Shown piece by piece: positions 1 to 11,045 of a stretch of DNA of 64,000 bases. The notes beneath the pieces were generated by a model that ran no database searches, had not been told where the DNA came from, and worked only from the letters and a program-made list of their open reading frames with translations. Source of the stretch: Neurospora tetraspora (taxonomy: Eukaryota > Ascomycota > Sordariomycetes > Sordariales > Sordariaceae); contig NW_026944386.1 in assembly GCF_033439725.1 (NCBI RefSeq), positions 434,001-498,000 on the forward strand. Reading direction: 5' to 3'. Every line of letters begins with the position of its first letter. The first letter of the stretch is position 1. A program made the translations under genes and the position numbers.

Positions 1-95
1 AGGGTAACCCAGATATACCCAGAAATCAAGCAATATCAGGTAGCTAGAGCGCTAACCTCTATATGGTATGGCTAAAACCACCCTTGAATCTGACA
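1..95 (-). repeat. Partial LTR of the copia family, cut by the window edge
   Basis: The reverse complement begins with TGTCAGATTC at position 95. It matches the first ~95 bp of the LTR at 26217, with differences mostly of the C-to-T or G-to-A type. It lies in the opposite orientation to the complete copia element. Whether it is a solo LTR or the end of a full element lying to the left cannot be seen. Confidence 0.85.
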
Positions 96-1424
96 GGTGT
101 TCGTCTAAACTCTTGTCAGCACAAGCTTCTTCCGAGTCCTTTCGGATCCAAAACAGATCACGATCTGAGGGGTTGTTTTCTTCCAGGCTTCCCATGCTGT
201 TCTGATGCTCCATTGTGCCTTTAGCACACAGGCCCTGAAGATGGCCGTTTCAACGACAAATGATACCTTAGATCTGCACGACGAATTGGCGAGTGAGAGC
301 CTCCGATTTCTCACGCTTTCTTTGAAGGGCGGACCATTCACATGTCACGCCTGCATTATTAATCCAATTGGGGACGGCGTGAACCCTGACGATGCTGCTG
401 TGCACTAACAGAGCTAACTAACAAAGGGACTCCTTGATGGATGAATTCAATGCCAACACAGTCAGCAGGGCATCAGTAATCGGAAAACGGCAAGACTGCC
501 TGTGACTGCCTTCACCGTTGTAACATCAAAATGGTCAGAATGCTAGGATGTTGTGCACATGAACATTGACGATTTATAAGCAATGTCTTCCTACTGTATG
601 AGATCACAACTGTCGTTGACGTCGGTGACAACCGACTAGAACAGTGGAAATCACAGTCCAAGATCGGCAGCGACCTTTTTGCCTGAGACTTGGCACTGCG
701 CCTGGGATAAACTTTCGATGGAGACTCCCATTCGATTCGATCGAGGATTCCTGTGGAGTTTCCATTCACGGAGTCTGTTTTAGGGTTTCGTTAGACGCAG
801 GCATCGCCGGTCTTGCAACTCCATCGGGCCGGAGGAGGACAAAGGAACACGAAAGGCTTCATGCCGATTCTGTTCCTCTTCCGGCGCCTTTGCGGAGCTG
901 ACGGTTGGCCGGGCGTGGAGAACAAATCACGTGCAAATGTCAGTCAACCGGTCACTGAAGCCAACAGGTGAGATGATGGTGAAGAGTTGCTGTCGATGAT
1001 TTTCGCTGTACGGGGACGATGGAGATGAGGACGGCGATGAAAGCGGACTTTGCGGGTCTCCGCCGGCTAAGTGGGAGACCCCACTAGCCGGGGGTACGTA
1101 CCTGGATTCCGGACGTTGAACGCACGGGCCAGCCGATACTGCGGCTCTGTTAACCGTCGATCCGGAGACGCTTCTTCACGGCGCAAGTGGGGCCAACACG
1201 GTAACATCGAGCGGCTCGGTTGTTGACTTGGACGCGGTCTCGACAACCACCATCCCGGCCTCCACATCCCGTCCCGGTCGGCCAAGCCCGGTCCCGCAAA
1301 TCCACCAGGTCCCGCGGACTGCCAAGCCACGGATCGCGACCACTCAACTTCACGTCATCCAAACCAAAACACCAAACAACACCAAACAACACCACAACGA
1401 GGAGGGAGGAGGGGCCACCAATCC
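96..1424. other. Intergenic DNA upstream of CHL4
   Basis: There are only short overlapping open frames with no recognisable protein. The last ~150 bases before the CHL4 start are rich in C and A (CAACACCAAACAACACC-like), typical of a Neurospora 5' leader. No RNA gene was recognised. Confidence 0.5.
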
Positions 1425-1451
1425 ATGAACCCCAACGAACCCCATCGCAAA

Positions 1452-3155
1452 ATGGCGCCCATCTCCATCCCCACCACCGCGCGTCTGCCCTCCTCCTTAC
1501 GCGTCGACCCCTCCAACCCAGCCGTCTTCAAGATCCTCAATCGGCTCTCGCGCGCTTCGCTCCTCACCCTCGCACTCGACTGGCTCGACGAGCGCAACCT
1601 CGCCCTAGCAGCTCCCTACCTCCGCCAACGCTCCTCCGACGAATACGAAGACGACGAAGACGATGACGAAGACGAATATGCCGACGACTTCAACCCACCC
1701 GCGCGCTCCCTCGACGCGCTCCAGGAGCTCTACACAAGTCTACAATCGCGCAAGGGATCCAAGCGGGAGGTGATTGACAGGATTATCGAGGGGGACTGGC
1801 GCCATGGTCTGACGCTTTATCAGCTGGCTATGGCGGATATCCAGTATCTTTATGATCACCCGACGTCGCAGAAGTGGGCGGCTTATCGGATTATGCCTTT
1901 AAAGCCACTGTCTACAAACGAAGAAGAGGAGGACCAACAACCGGAAATCGACAAAGAGTCTCTCGTCATCCCGCGTTTCCACCCTTCTACGTTCTTGAAG
2001 AACCTCCAAGCTCAGATACCGCCGGACGTCAAGGCGCATTACAACTTCGACCGCCACCGCACCCTTCTTCTTTCCATACTACGCATCTTCATTCTCGACT
2101 CTCCCTACAACACCAGCTTCGGTCTCCAGTCTGGCTCCTCCAAAGGCACTGCCCGTAAATCAACAACAACCTTCGACACCTCCCGCACCGTCTACATCGC
2201 CTTCCCCGACGCTTCTCCCTACATCTACATCTCCAAACCCCAACTCCTTTCTGGCTCCGCCCCTGCCACTGGCTCTTCCTTAGGAGCCAAGACTCCGGGA
2301 ATCAACACCACAGCCGGCGAAGCCAAATCCCTCCAGCACTTGCTGCTGGTCGGCATCCCCGCCGCTTTATCCCGTCCCCGCCAGCGCTTTTGCTTGAAAC
2401 CAACTAGCCTAGCCACTCGCAACCTCAACGAGCTTCTGGACCGCCGCGGTGGCGCAAACACGAGACAGGGAGCAGCAGGTGGGGGATGGAGTATTTACGC
2501 TGATGAAATGCGCGATAAGGGAAAGGGGAAAAGAGGGAATAGGGAGACGCCGTTGGATACTGTTTTGCCTTCGCCTCCGCTTTCTGAAGAGGAGGGTGAT
2601 AAGGAGGAGGAACATGGAGCTGGAAGGGGGGAAATGGGCCTTGGGGAAAAGAGGTTGGAGCCGCCGCTCTCACCTGGCGCAAAGAGGGAAGAGAGGGAGA
2701 GAAAAAGGAGGAAACTAGTGGCTAAAGCAAGGTTTGCTGATACCGGACTGGTGGGAGACGGTAAAGGCGTGGAGAGGGTAGACATCATTCTCGAAGACGA
2801 GTTTCCCTCTTCTTCCACCCAGCCTTCCTCTTCCTCTTCCTCTTCTTCTTCCTCTTCTTCGTCCCGAGACAGAGACAAAGACAGAGAAAGAGACAGAGAA
2901 ACCCCCGGTGATAGGGGGTCTGGGTCTAGTAGCTCCACCGGTGCAGCAACTACAGCAGAGAAGCAGGAAGAATGGCGACCAAATGTCAAACTAACCTTCC
3001 ACGGCTCGCACGTCTTTGCGGGCATCAGGCAGCTGGTTGAAGCGGGGATTATTGATGGAGAGAGAATGCCGGGGTGGTTGACCGGGGAGGAGGGGGTTAC
3101 TGTTGGGAAGGTTAGGGAGGGGAGGATAAGGGGGAATAAGGGGAGTGGACTTTGA
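1452..3155 (+). CDS. CHL4: CHL4/Mis15/CENP-N family kinetochore protein
   Basis: Intronless gene for a protein of about 567 residues. CHL4 (yeast), Mis15 (fission yeast) and CENP-N (animals) belong to the constitutive centromere-associated network and bind centromeric nucleosomes. The N-terminus (ISIPTTARLPSSLRV, then SLLTLALDWLDE) and the segment LTLYQLAMADIQYLYDHP are characteristic of the fungal family, as is the C-terminal block with HGSHVFAGIRQLVEAGIID and MPGWLTGEEGV. Between these lie variable stretches: an acidic run near residue 65, a basic segment near residue 420, and a polyserine tract from a TCTTCC microsatellite (about 2810-2862) followed by RD/DR repeats. An in-frame ATG at 1425 would add nine residues. 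I prefer 1452 because its context is better and homologues begin close to ISIPTTARLP. The gene converges on the TatD-like gene. Confidence 0.88.
   Translation: MAPISIPTTARLPSSLRVDPSNPAVFKILNRLSRASLLTLALDWLDERNLALAAPYLRQRSSDEYEDDEDDDEDEYADDFNPPARSLDALQELYTSLQSRKGSKREVIDRIIEGDWRHGLTLYQLAMADIQYLYDHPTSQKWAAYRIMPLKPLSTNEEEEDQQPEIDKESLVIPRFHPSTFLKNLQAQIPPDVKAHYNFDRHRTLLLSILRIFILDSPYNTSFGLQSGSSKGTARKSTTTFDTSRTVYIAFPDASPYIYISKPQLLSGSAPATGSSLGAKTPGINTTAGEAKSLQHLLLVGIPAALSRPRQRFCLKPTSLATRNLNELLDRRGGANTRQGAAGGGWSIYADEMRDKGKGKRGNRETPLDTVLPSPPLSEEEGDKEEEHGAGRGEMGLGEKRLEPPLSPGAKREERERKRRKLVAKARFADTGLVGDGKGVERVDIILEDEFPSSSTQPSSSSSSSSSSSSSRDRDKDRERDRETPGDRGSGSSSSTGAATTAEKQEEWRPNVKLTFHGSHVFAGIRQLVEAGIIDGERMPGWLTGEEGVTVGKVREGRIRGNKGSGL
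2810..2900 (+). repeat. TCTTCC microsatellite plus GACAGA repeats inside CHL4
   Basis: Runs of TCTTCC/TCTTCT encode about 18 serines in a row. They are followed by GACAGAGA repeats encoding alternating R, D, K and E. The tract lies in the variable linker before the conserved C-terminal block, so its length is likely to be polymorphic without breaking the domains. Confidence 0.8.
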
Positions 3156-3589
3156 TTTCCCTTTCAGAGCGTGCAGTGGTTTGAAAGATATGGAGAGAGA
3201 ATGAGGCTGAGCGCTGAAGGGAGGTAAAGTTAGGCAAGGCAAGGCAAGGCTGGACAGGGTTAGGGTTATGGAAAGGGGTTTGTGTTACTTACGGGTCTCT
3301 GGGTACGGTAGCAGTGGCGTTTGGCGTTCGTATGGGGAGATCATCATGTTCAGTGTCACAAAGAACACTGCATAAACGTGCAACGGTAGCATTTACTGTA
3401 ACAGCATTGTGTGCTATTGAGGACAGGATAGGTAGCATCACGTCGGTTTTCATTCCAACCTCATAACAGATCATCAGCTTGGTCTATGTCCGATTCATGC
3501 ATCATATCTACAAAACGCCCAACTCCTAACTACCCTCTTATCCACTCTACCCTTTAGAATACCCTCCATCCACATCCAGACTCACTCAC
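3156..3589. other. Shared 3' region of CHL4 and the TatD-like gene
   Basis: This is the gap between two convergent genes. It has AAGGCAAGGCAAGG-type short repeats near 3233-3250. No coding frame or RNA gene was recognised. Confidence 0.5.
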
Positions 3590-5128
3590 TCACTCCTCCA
3601 ACCCAAAAACCTTGACCGTATTCCTCCAAGCAGCCTCACACACCTCCTCCACCGAGACCCCCTTAATCTCCGCCACAATAATCGCAATCCGCTCAATCGT
3701 GCACGGCTCATTGCGACCCTTCACCATAGCTCCCTCCTCCCACTTTTCCTTCTTGACAACCTTGAACCGCTCAGGCACTTCAGACTCCTTCTTTGCGTTC
3801 TTCTTCTGTTGTTGTGGCGGCTGAGGTTGCTTCTTGCGCCGTTCGCGTTTTTGACCCGGTTGTTGTTGTTGGCCACTAGTGTTGGGTGTGCTGGTACCGC
3901 TAGCATCGGCCGGGGTACCGTTCCCGTTCCCGTTCCCGGATCGGCCGTTCTCGGTTTCACCCCCGTTGCTATTCAGCGAGACATCAGCCAGCGCCTTGGC
4001 CGCCTCCTCCTCTTTCTTCGCCCTAGCCTCCTCCTCCGCCTTAGCCTTAGCTTCCGCCTCCTCCTTCTCCCTAGCCTCCCTTTCACGCGCATAGTACTGC
4101 ACCAAAAACTTCCACCCCTCATGCCCCCCCCTCACCTCGCACCACGGCCCATCCGTCTCCAACATCAACCGATCCAGCCTAATCTCTTTTACAACAGCAC
4201 AATTCTCTTCAGTCTTAAAACTACACCCGTTCACACCAATAAACAGTCCCAAATCCATCAGTTCTCGCATCTCCTCTAGTGTTCCAGTGAAACTATGCAC
4301 CACCCCTCCCTTTTCGAGTTTTTCGAGGTTAGGACCGAAGGCTTCCTGGAGACAATCCACAAAATCCCGGTGCGCGGCGCGCGAGTGGAGGAATAGTGGT
4401 AATTGGGGAGAGAGAGAGGCGGCGAGAGAAAGTTGGGAACGGAAGGAGTGTAGTTGGATTGTGCGCGAGCAGTAGTGGAGGCGGTCGTAGTCGAGGCCGA
4501 ATTCGCCGAAGGCGATGAGTCCTCCCTTCGGAGAACGGTGGGAAGAGATGAGGTCGGAGAGGGAGGCGATGAGTTGGGGAGTGCGGACGTGGTCGATTAG
4601 CGAGGGGTCCTCGGGTTGGGGGGCGGAGGGGTCGGGGTCGGCGCAGATGGGGATTATCGGGGTGGGGGTGTGTTCTGCTGTTTGACTTTCTGTGGGTTGA
4701 GTAGAAGGGGACTCGGACTCGGAGCCGGATTCGTCGTGGTGCATGTGGTGCGAGGTGGAAAAGATGGAGGAGGAGCAGGGGTGGATGCCGGCTGTTGTGT
4801 AGACGTGTTGGGGGAACTCTTGGGCGATTTTGAGGGCGTCGCGAGAGGACTTGAAGCTGGAGCCGGTGACGATGAGTTTGGTGCAGCCTACGTCGATGGC
4901 GCGTTGGACGACGCCGGCGAGGTCATCGGGGTGTCGCGGCTTGCCGTGGTAGTGGCCGCGGAAGATGGGGTCGGCGAGGTTGATTCCGATCTTTTGTCAC
5001 ATGTCAGTGAGTGGTCAATGTAGATGGATATGGCTGTCTGGAATTTCCTGACTTACATCGATATATCTTGGCTTATAAGTCGAAGTCTCAGACGAGCCGT
5101 TGCCCGCCAGGGTAGAGTTGGACGCCAT
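3590..5128 (-). CDS. TatD-family metal-dependent deoxyribonuclease (TATDN1-like)
   Basis: Two exons, 5128-5057 and 4990-3590, joined across a 66-bp intron (GTAAGT donor, AAAAG acceptor), give about 490 residues. TatD proteins are TIM-barrel metallo-DNases linked to DNA repair and apoptotic DNA degradation. The spliced start YIDIGINLADPIFRGHYHG matches eukaryotic TATDN1. Later come TTAGIHPC, AFGEFGLDYDR with the metal-binding Glu and Asp, VHSFTG, and LMLETDGPWC with the catalytic Asp. The length is well above the usual ~300 because of inserts: an acidic Ser/Thr-rich loop after the HPC motif (around residue 105) and a long charged A/E/K then Q/G/N-rich segment (about residues 325-420) before the conserved end (KGRNEPCTIERIA). 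It shares its 5' region with un-24. Confidence 0.9.
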
Positions 5129-6283
5129 GACTGTAGATGGTGCAGTGATGTTGCAGTTACGGCTGCTCAAGATGGGTCTTGTGAGAATGTGCAGACTCGG
5201 TCGCGGGACACTCAATCTCATGAACATATGATTAAACCCTCACACTCTGTCTTCCCTTGCACCTTACTTGTAAAAACCTTGAAAACGCACGTCTCCCTTT
5301 GAGTCATCGGACGAGATGAACAGGGCACTGAGAGTTGTTGGAGGTTGACATTGGTTGAGTTGAACATTGGACCTGACAGGGGCCATGCTTGGCTCGCTGC
5401 AGCTCATCCGCTCAGACGCTGCAGGGCGCGCATCCATGATTACTTAAGCAGTTCCCATGCTGCGGGTTTAAAGATACCGATGGTTGGAGTTACGGATCCG
5501 CATGGGTGTGGCATTTTGCTAGTGCCAGGCAACAAGGCGCCATGTAAACAAAAGGCTGGCACGGCTCTGTGAATATTGGTGAACTTTGTCTTCAGTTGAC
5601 AAGACAAAATGATAAGAGTAATGCTCACGACAATTCACAATTCCACTTTGCTTACGATGATGTAATTAACAAACGCGTCGTTCTGGACGTGTAAAGTGGT
5701 TCTAGCGCAGTTAAAGGTGGGGTGGCAACTGCAGTGTTTTGTTTAGCTAAGACTTTTGGTGGGGCAGTCCCCAAGCCTGCCAGGACGACGCGCGCCAAAA
5801 GACCGACAAAAACTGTAGCGGCGCACAGCAAGACGCGTCCATATGCTCCCAATGCTCCAAAATGCACAGCGGGTGACGCGCTTTTGACGACCCATAGCCG
5901 GTCCCGCATTGGCACTGGCAGTTTCCATACCTTAGTGCCAATCTCGAAAAACCATCGTCCTCCCTTCTCTTCCTCCTCCTTTCGATCCCTTCTCTCCCGT
6001 CTCTTCCGTGACTGTGACTGTCCTTCCTTCTCGTCCTCCATCCCATAACCGCTTTCCCCAAGACAACTTCGAGATTGCTTGGGCCTAGACAACACCTCAA
6101 TCCTATCCGCTTGTTGTCTTCCTGCTCGTGCCATTTGTCAGCGTTGTCGAATCCTGCAACGGCCCAGCAGCAATAGCAGCAGAACTTGAGGTGTTCTTCT
6201 GTTGTTAGTGTCCCCCATCTTGCTGTCGTTAGCTGTCTTTGTTCTTCTTCCCTCTTCACCTTCTCCCCCACACATCAGACATC
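5129..6283. promoter_or_regulatory. Divergent promoter region with ACGCGT (MCB-like) boxes upstream of un-24
   Basis: This 1.15-kb gap separates the start codons of two divergent genes. ACGCGT occurs at 5673-5678 and 5833-5838, with GACGCG-type variants near 5787 and 5873. ACGCGT is the Mbp1/MBF site of G1/S genes in yeasts, and ribonucleotide reductase genes are classic targets. The last ~300 bases before un-24 are pyrimidine-rich, as in a leader. MBF control here is inferred, not shown. Confidence 0.45.
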
Positions 6284-9261
6284 ATGTATGTCAAGAAGCG
6301 CGGTATGTTCACGAGCCTCCCTTTCCTAGAAACGCCATCACCACGCTCAATGCTAACCCTCTCTTCACAGATGGCCGCCAGGAGCGCGTCCAGTTCGACA
6401 AAATCACAGCTCGTGTTTCGAGGCTCTGCTATGGCCTCGACATGAACCATGTTGATCCTGTAGCCATTACACAAAAGGTCATCTCTGGCGTCTACGGCGG
6501 CGTCACCACAGCACAACTAGACGATCTGGTAAGCACCTCCTCCCAAATCCTTCTCCTCCTTGTACCGATTATAAATCACGAGCTAACACAATCTTCCCCA
6601 GGCTGCCGAGACTGCCGCCTACATGACCGTCACCCACCCCGACTACGCCATCCTCGCCGCCCGTATCGCCGTGTCCAACCTCCACAAGCAGACCAAGAAG
6701 CAATGGTCGCTCGTCATCAGCGACCTCTACAACTATGTCAACCCCAAGACCGGCAAACATTCCCCCATGATCGCCAAGGAGATATACGAGTGTGTCATGC
6801 GCCATAAGGACGAGTTCGATTCCGCCATTGTCTACGACCGCGACTTCAACTACCAATACTTCGGTTTCAAGACCCTCGAACGATCATACCTCTTGAAGCT
6901 CGATGGCCAGATTGCTGAGCGTCCCCAGCACATGATCATGCGTGTTGCTGTAGGTATCTGGGGAGACGACGTCGAGCGCGTCATCGAGACCTACAACCTC
7001 ATGTCCCTCAAGACCTTCACCCATGCTTCTCCCACTCTCTTCAACGCCGGCACTCCTCAGGCCCAGCTCTCGTCGTGCTTCCTGGTCGACATGAAGGAAG
7101 ACAGCATCGATGGTATCTACGACACCCTCAAAACCTGCGCTATGATCTCTAAGATGGCTGGCGGTATCGGTCTCAACATCCACCGTATTCGCGCCACTGG
7201 TTCCTACATCGCTGGTACCAACGGCACATCCAACGGTATCGTTCCCATGCTCCGCGTCTTCAACAACACCGCCCGCTACGTTGACCAGGGTGGCAACAAG
7301 CGTCCTGGTGCTTTCGCCATCTACCTCGAGCCTTGGCACGCCGATGTCTTTGAGTTCCTCGACCTCCGCAAGAACCACGGTAAGGAGGAGGTGCGCGCTC
7401 GCGATCTCTTCCTTGCCCTCTGGATCCCCGATCTTTTCATGAAGCGTGTCGAGCAGAACGGCCAGTGGACTCTCATGTGCCCCCACGAGTGCCCTGGCCT
7501 TGCCGATGTTTACGGCGACGAGTTCGAGGCTCTGTACGAGAAGTACGAAAGGGAAGGCAAGGGTCGTAAGACCGTCAAGGCCCAGAAGCTCTGGTATGCC
7601 ATCCTCGAGGCCCAGACTGAGACCGGCAACCCCTTCATGCTCTACAAGGATGCCTGCAACCGCAAGAGCAACCAGAAGAACCTGGGTACCATCCGCAGCT
7701 CCAACCTGTGCACTGAGATTATCGAGTACTCTGCCCCTGATGAGGTTGCCGTTTGCAACCTTGCCTCTCTTGCTCTTGCCGCCTTTGTCGACTACGAAAA
7801 TGCCTCGTACGACTTCAAGAAGCTGCACGAGGTCACCCAAGTCGTCGTCCGCAACCTCAACAAGATCATCGACGTCAACCACTACCCCGTCAAGGAGGCC
7901 CACAACAGCAACATGCGCCACCGTCCTATTGGTGTCGGTGTCCAGGGTCTCGCTGATGCCTTCTTGGCTCTCCGCATGCCCTTCGATTCTCCCGAGGCTC
8001 GCAAGCTCAACATCCAGATTTTCGAGACCATCTACCACGCCGCTCTTACTGCCTCTTGCCAGCTCGCCAAGGAGCAGGGCACCTATGCCACTTACGAGGG
8101 CTCGCCCGTCTCCCAAGGCATCCTCCAGTACGATATGTGGAATGTTACCCCTACCAACCTTTGGGATTGGACTGCTCTCAAGGGGGACATCAAGAAGCAC
8201 GGTGTCCGCAACAGTCTGCTGCTTGCTCCTATGCCCACTGCTTCTACTTCTCAGATTCTTGGCAACAATGAGTGCTTCGAGCCTTATACCTCCAACATCT
8301 ACCAACGACGTGTGCTCGCCGGCGAGTTCCAGGTCGTCAACCCTTGGCTCCTCAGGGATCTTGTTGAGATGGGCCTGTGGTCCGATAACATGAAGAACCG
8401 CATCATTGCTGAGGGCGGTTCTATCCAGAACATCCAGAGCATTCCCAAGGACATCAAGGCCCTCTACAAGACCGTCTGGGAAATTTCCCAGCGTACCATT
8501 GTTCAGATGTCTGCCGACCGTGGTGCCTTCATTGATCAGTCCCAGTCCCTCAACATTCACATGCGCGAGCCCACCATGGGCAAGATTACCAGCATGCATT
8601 TCGCCGGCTGGAAGATGGGTCTCAAGACGGGCATGTACTACCTCCGTACCCAAGCTGCTGCTCAGCCCATCCAGTTCACTGTCGACCAGGCGGCTCTCAA
8701 GGCCACGGATGACCAAGTGGCCCCGGCCCACTCGGGTCTTAAGAAGCGCGCCCCTCCCGCCGGCACTTATACTTCTATCGTGTTGAGGGAGAACAGTGCG
8801 GCACCCCGCCCGTACGCCCAGACTGGTGTTAGCGGCACCAGCACACCCAACGGCACCAAGGATGTTCCCACACCCACCAGCACACCTCCTCCCACGGCTG
8901 AAGCTACTGAGGCTACTGAGGCTCCTGTACAGAGTGACAGCAGGCCTCGTCCACTAGTCTCGCCCCCCAAGAATGCCGGCTTCAAGGCCGATCTGCCCGA
9001 GCCTGAGAGCCCCAAGGCTCTGGCCACTGAGCCGATTGTCAAGACCGAGGACATTGGCTCCCCGGTGCTGGAGAAGAAGGAGGGCCAGAATGAGGACAAG
9101 GACGATGAGAGCAAGATGAGGGATGAAGATATCTACTCTATGAAGGCAATTGCTTGTAAGCGACAACACTATCCTCTATGAGACCTTAAGACACACGCTA
9201 ACCACATCAAACAACAGGCGCCATCGATAACCCCGAGTCCTGCGTCATGTGCAGCGGTTAA
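6284..9261 (+). CDS. un-24: Ribonucleoside-diphosphate reductase large subunit (UN-24)
   Basis: Four exons: 6284-6302, 6371-6528, 6602-9155 and 9218-9261, all with GT-AG introns, encoding 924 residues. The enzyme reduces ribonucleoside diphosphates to deoxy forms for DNA synthesis. The ATP-cone start ([18 protein letters not shown]), the active-site cysteine in QLSSC (Cys218), the NLCTE triad (Asn427, Cys429, Glu431), Cys444 and the C-terminal pair CVMC (Cys919/Cys922) that exchanges with thioredoxin are all present, so it should be active. Residues ~758-908 form a Pro/Thr/Ala then acidic tail. In N. crassa this gene is un-24, essential and part of the het-6 incompatibility complex; allelic specificity is reported to lie in the C-terminal part. 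The last intron splits off only the final 14 codons, which include both redox cysteines. Naming as un-24 relies on family and linkage to the HET gene downstream. Confidence 0.95.
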
Positions 9262-9670
9262 GCCCGCAGCCTTGCCCGTCCGGTGTGGTGTATGATGCTT
9301 AAGGTTAAAAAGTGTGCAGTGTTATGATGTGTACGGTGTGATCTGTTCAGGGTTAATGATGGGTTTTGTCTTCAGTCAGCAGCACGGATAGGGCATCTTG
9401 TTTTGATTTGACTTGGGTTGGTTTCCGTGGTTGGGATATATCATTTGGGTGTTTTCTTTTTGTTCCATAAACGAGACAACAATACCCATAAGCATAAGCG
9501 CACTTTCTCAACTCTGTTAGATACAGAAAACGAAAAGGGGGAAAGAAGGGAAATCAAGAAACGAGTAGTTGCTATGTAACGAAGGGGAGGTATGTATGGC
9601 CTGGATAAAGGAGATAGTTCAGTTGTGAGTGAAAGTTTCAATCAATATCTTCTTGATACTCTTGGTTCAT
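9262..9670. other. 3' flank of un-24
   Basis: AT-richer transcribed or spacer DNA. It has no coding frame of note and grades into the duplicated block that starts near 9674. Confidence 0.4.
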
Positions 9671-9673
9671 CAT

Positions 9674-10255
9674 GCAGTTTCTACTGATTAGCCTTATTCG
9701 TGAGTTCCTGTTACGTGGCGTCTCTGCAAGGAACCATCAGCGGCATATTGCGTAGGCCTGTGGTTTCTACCGGAGTTTAACTCATTGCTAGAATGGAATG
9801 CACAACTCGCATCTCCTTTGAGGAACGAAGGACGAGTGGAAGAACCTTTCAAGTACATGGGATGTGCTCTTATCCACTTGCCTACATGTGTGCCGGCCCA
9901 AAGACCATTTACTTGAAAACCAACGCCTAGGGATTGACCGGTATTCGAGGTATTTGGGAAATCGAGTGTTGGTAAGAATAAACCAGGTGCAAATACGTCA
10001 TGATCCTATACATCACACCTTCGAGGTACTTATTCACGCATTTCTGCCGTCTTCACCACACCTTCGAACATGAATTCGAGGTGCTTCCTGAAGGGAAGAA
10101 TCCCCGGTAGGTTCAGGTCGACGACGTCCTTCCAAATTCTTAGGAGACATATCACACGACAGTTTTGGGAGGGCCTTTCCTAGGTATCTAAAGCGATGCG
10201 TATCGGACTGTCCATGTTCAGTTGGCTTGATTTTTATGGCCACTCGGCACCAAAC
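9674..10255 (+). repeat. Diverged tandem duplication, copy A
   Basis: Non-coding block resembling copy B at 10595-11045 in the same order. Shared segments include CTGATTAGC..TTATTCGT, CCGGAGTT, GTAAGAATAAACC, a GCCGTCTT segment, CAGTTTTG, and TATCGGACTGTCC..CCATGTTC. Identity looks low (many substitutions and indels), so the duplication is old. A TATA-like ATATAAACA at about 10456 follows. Confidence 0.6.
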
Positions 10256-10594
10256 TTCCTCCCGGAAATCGATGACGAGGATAGAAAGACCGCGCCCTGT
10301 ACGTACCTAGAATGAGGCCATCGCTATGGTGGCCAGCAAGAAGGAGTCCAAGGCTACGAACAGAAGGAAGCAATTATAACGGAGGAAGGTAAGCATACTC
10401 AGAAAGGGAGCCCACCGGCTCATTGAGCGCCCGGTTGGGCGCGACAAAAAAAAGATATATAAACACTGTCCCCTAGGCCTTGGGAGCAGCAGTCCTTTTT
10501 CTCTCCTCGTCAATTCCCAACACTTAGTTGTACCGTCTTTTTAAGTTTCCTTCTTTATGCCTTTGCCCCTATCACGCACTTGAACGGAATCGTT

Positions 10595-11045
10595 TCTGCT
10601 TTTGCTGATTAGCTTTATTCGTCTGAGTTTTCTGTTAATGAACCAGCAGCAGCGGTATATGGCGGATTGACGTCCGGGAATTATATATGTCTGCCGGAGT
10701 TCAGTTGTTAATTCATTCCTAGGTGGCGTGAAATCCGAAACTTAGCTAGGTACCTACCTACCCGAATGTGTTGTCGTAAGAATAAACCGAACAAATACAC
10801 GTTACGGTCAGTACATTACACCTCGAGTATATACTAATTACGCATCCCAGCCGTCTTTATTATGCCTTTGAAATCTAGCTTGTAGGCAGTCCTTGAATGG
10901 AAGAATTCCTATGGGATTCTAGCCGATGTGTCTTCAAATTGTTGTGATCCCTATTACAGTTTTGTAATGGCGTTTCTTAGTAGCCAAAGTGAGTTGTATT
11001 GGACTGTCTACTATCCATGTTCGGTGTATTTTTACGACTACTTTT
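10595..11045 (+). repeat. Diverged tandem duplication, copy B
   Basis: This is the second copy of the block at 9674-10255, collinear with it. A third, partial copy of its end (GGTATTGGACTGTCC and ACCACTCGGCA) lies at about 11185-11240. That partial copy is followed by a TATA-like ATATAAAACC at ~11419, just upstream of the DUF3669-like gene. No open frame shared by the copies was found. Confidence 0.55.

Noticed and set aside
7446-8393. 315-residue plus-strand frame inside un-24
   Set aside because: It is a +1 shadow of the reductase frame, dominated by Ser, Pro, Arg and Leu from shifted codons.
6884-8731. 615-residue open frame on the minus strand, opposite un-24
   Set aside because: It mirrors the strongly biased codons of the reductase exon; the sense frame has all family motifs and the antisense one has none.
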